Shown piece by piece: positions 62,753 to 64,000 of a stretch of 64,000 nucleotides of DNA. The notes under the pieces were generated by a model that was not told where the DNA came from, searched no databases, and saw nothing but the letters and a program-made list of their open reading frames with translations. The DNA is from Mycolicibacterium hassiacum DSM 44199. GTDB lineage: Bacteria; Actinomycetota; Actinomycetes; Mycobacteriales; Mycobacteriaceae. Every line of letters begins with the position of its first letter. Positions within the stretch are counted from its first letter, which is position 1. Where the stretch lies: NCBI RefSeq assembly GCF_900603025.1, contig NZ_LR026975.1, forward strand, positions 3,472,001 through 3,536,000, in the 5' to 3' direction. The position numbers and the translations under genes are program-made.

Positions 62753-63877
62753 TCACTGCCCCGCGGCGCGAGGCAGGTCGAAGTGCCGGGAGAACGGCGT
62801 GTACTCGAGATGTTCGAAGGCGGGATCCTCGTCATCGATGTCCAGCACGACCGAACCCGGCCGCCGGCGCCGCGCGGGCACCACATCGAAGTCCCGGTCC
62901 CGGGCGTTCTGCACCCCGAGCCGTGACCGGGCGAGCCGCTCGGCGCGCCGCCGGCGCAGTTGTTCCTCGATGCGGGTCTGCCGACGCAGATAGGCCAGAT
63001 ACAGCACGGTCACCAGGGCCACCGAGGCGCACGCCCACCACAGCGTCGGGCTCACCGTGCACGCCGCCACCGCCGACGCCACCATCAGCACCAGCAGCGC
63101 CGAGAGCATGCGCTTGCGGAACCGGTACTTGCGCTCGGCCACCGCCGCGGCGGTCTTGGACTCGAAGCGGCGCCGCCGCGCCGCACTCACCGGGTCGGCC
63201 CGCAGCGGTTCGGGTTCCTCCGGCGGCGAGTCGTCCTCGAACTCGTCCTGGTACTCGGCTTCGGTCTCGTACGCGCCGTCGGTGTCGGCCTCGGGTTCGG
63301 CATCGACATCGGTGTCGGCCTCGGCGTCGGCATCGGGTTCGGCATCGGGTTCGGCACCGGGTTCGGCACCGGGTTCGGCACTGGCGGCATCATCGTCGAC
63401 AAGCTCGTCGTCGAGGGCCTCCGCGACGGGCTCCTCGACACGCAGTTCGAGCTGCTCGGCGCGCGGGGCGCTCGACCCGGCCGGCAACTCGGCCTCGGCG
63501 ACCACATCGACGTCGAGGTAATCGGGCTCGTCGGGGCGGCTGTCGGGGTCGTCGGCCGGCCCGACACGCATCACGGCCCGGCTGCCACGCGAACCGCGTT
63601 CCTCGATCGGATCGGCGTACTCGCTTTCGAACTCGTCCTCGAACTCGTCGAGGTCGTCATCGGACGGCCGCCAGTCCGGATCGTGCGCGTGCCCTGCGGC
63701 CGGTTTGCGGCGCCGCAGCAACCGCGAGTTGGCCGCACTGTTCAGCACCCGGGTCGCGAGGGCGACATCGCTGGTCCGGCGCACCGTCTCACGCTTGTTG
63801 ATGAGCATCGGGACCAGGACGAACAGCCAGAGAACGACGAGCGAGATCCAGAGGAGGGATTGGGGGATGCTTGGCAT
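62753..63877 (-). CDS. Divisome/membrane protein SepX/GlpR-like (Rv0996-like)
   Basis: 374 residues. N-terminal membrane segment (about 6-24; LLWISLVVLWLFVLVPML), then a basic segment KRETVRRTSDVALATRVL, which is the conserved family signature. A long acidic region with repeated Glu-Pro-Ala/Asp follows (about 70-230). Two adjacent spans are near 275-315, and a basic tail ends in SRHFDLPRAAGQ. Streptomyces SepX has this form and supports FtsZ-ring function. ATG 63877 follows AGGAG by ten bases; the start upstream would add 35 residues without conserved character. Confidence 0.85.
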   Translation of the reverse strand: MPSIPQSLLWISLVVLWLFVLVPMLINKRETVRRTSDVALATRVLNSAANSRLLRRRKPAAGHAHDPDWRPSDDDLDEFEDEFESEYADPIEERGSRGSRAVMRVGPADDPDSRPDEPDYLDVDVVAEAELPAGSSAPRAEQLELRVEEPVAEALDDELVDDDAASAEPGAEPGAEPDAEPDADAEADTDVDAEPEADTDGAYETEAEYQDEFEDDSPPEEPEPLRADPVSAARRRRFESKTAAAVAERKYRFRKRMLSALLVLMVASAVAACTVSPTLWWACASVALVTVLYLAYLRRQTRIEEQLRRRRAERLARSRLGVQNARDRDFDVVPARRRRPGSVVLDIDDEDPAFEHLEYTPFSRHFDLPRAAGQ

Positions 63878-63945
63878 GTCGCCTGCTCCTTTCCCCATCA
63901 AGGCTAGGTCCGTGACCTGCGCATCCGTGGCCGGCGCGCCGAGAC

Positions 63946-63963
63946 AATTACACACCTGTAATT
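63946..63963. promoter_or_regulatory. Perfect palindrome upstream of the SepX/GlpR-like gene
   Basis: AATTACACACCTGTAATT: seven-base arms AATTACA/TGTAATT with a four-base centre, in an otherwise GC-rich region 70-90 bases before the start at 63877. It fits a dimeric repressor or activator site. The binder is unknown. Confidence 0.5.
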
Positions 63964-63984
63964 CACCCCCGGCAAGCACCACCA

Positions 63985-63999
63985 GTCACAAATGTCACA
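63985..63999 (+). promoter_or_regulatory. Direct repeat GTCACA at window edge
   Basis: GTCACA AAT GTCACA gives two hexamers with 9-base spacing. GTCACA-type direct repeats have been described for the mycobacterial response regulator MtrA, which controls division genes. The site is cut by the window end, so it cannot be judged fully. Confidence 0.3.
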
Positions 64000-64000
64000 T

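Overview
The window is high-GC actinobacterial DNA and almost certainly comes from a non-tuberculous Mycobacterium (Mycolicibacterium-type). The evidence is gene content and order: it follows the Mycobacterium tuberculosis segment Rv0996 to Rv1026 in inverted order (ppx2, DUF501, ftsB, eno, lpqU, mazG, mfd, tRNA-Gln, glmU, prs, lpqT, rplY, pth, pks16, ispE, ksgA, rpfB, tatD, metG, pabB, rsmI, pmt, arcA, alkB, a Rv0999-like lipoprotein, the cNMP-GNAT acetyltransferase, tRNA-Ala, a SepX/GlpR-like protein). This comparison is from memory; no search was run. Many genes have an apparent TANNNT -10 box 6-8 nt before the start codon, typical of mycobacterial leaderless mRNAs.

Layout. 1-13 kb: a truncated flavin/PPOX-type gene, then a minus-strand block of polyphosphate, division and glycolysis genes (ppx, DUF501, ftsB, eno, lpqU). 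Next comes a plus-strand cobalamin-riboswitch-like leader with no B12 gene after it, a secreted PE-PPE-like protein, and the mazG-mfd operon. 13-20 kb: a DUF1990 gene ending inside a palindromic repeat, a TetR regulator, tRNA-Gln followed by a tandem array containing copies of the tRNA 3' end, then glmU, prs, arsC-like, lpqT, an SDR, rplY and pth. 20-30.5 kb: an accessory block absent from this place in M. tuberculosis. It holds a 4Fe-4S protein, an unknown protein, a frameshifted metal-dependent hydrolase, an epoxide-hydrolase-like enzyme, an APH-type kinase, and a divergent P-loop kinase/PEP-synthase pair with DosR-like boxes between them.

30.5-41 kb: pks16, ispE, a small Ser/Thr kinase, ksgA (apparent CTG start overlapping the rpfB stop), rpfB with overlapping hairpins in its leader, tatD, metG, gdhA, and a repeat lipoprotein broken by an in-frame TAG. 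41-46 kb: two tandem copies of an FAD-oxidoreductase plus ECF41-type sigma factor module, each oxidoreductase preceded by an ECF41-type promoter. 46-52 kb: pabB, rsmI, pmt, then a 1.05 kb unit flanked by 61-bp inverted repeats and carrying a single AbiEi/DUF559-type endonuclease gene, then arcA and soxR. 52-64 kb: alkB, small lipoproteins, a PE-PPE hydrolase with a probable 3' frameshift, the cNMP-GNAT acetyltransferase, an SDR, a LigD-polymerase-type protein, a PknH-like kinase with two sensor domains, tRNA-Ala and a SepX/GlpR-like protein.

Most interesting: (1) the inverted-repeat unit with the DUF559 gene, whose terminal 18-mer recurs 37 kb away as a gene-less hairpin; (2) the duplicated, apparently self-regulated oxidoreductase-ECF41 cassette; (3) the attenuator-like rpfB leader coupled to a CTG-started ksgA; (4) the orphan cobalamin riboswitch candidate.
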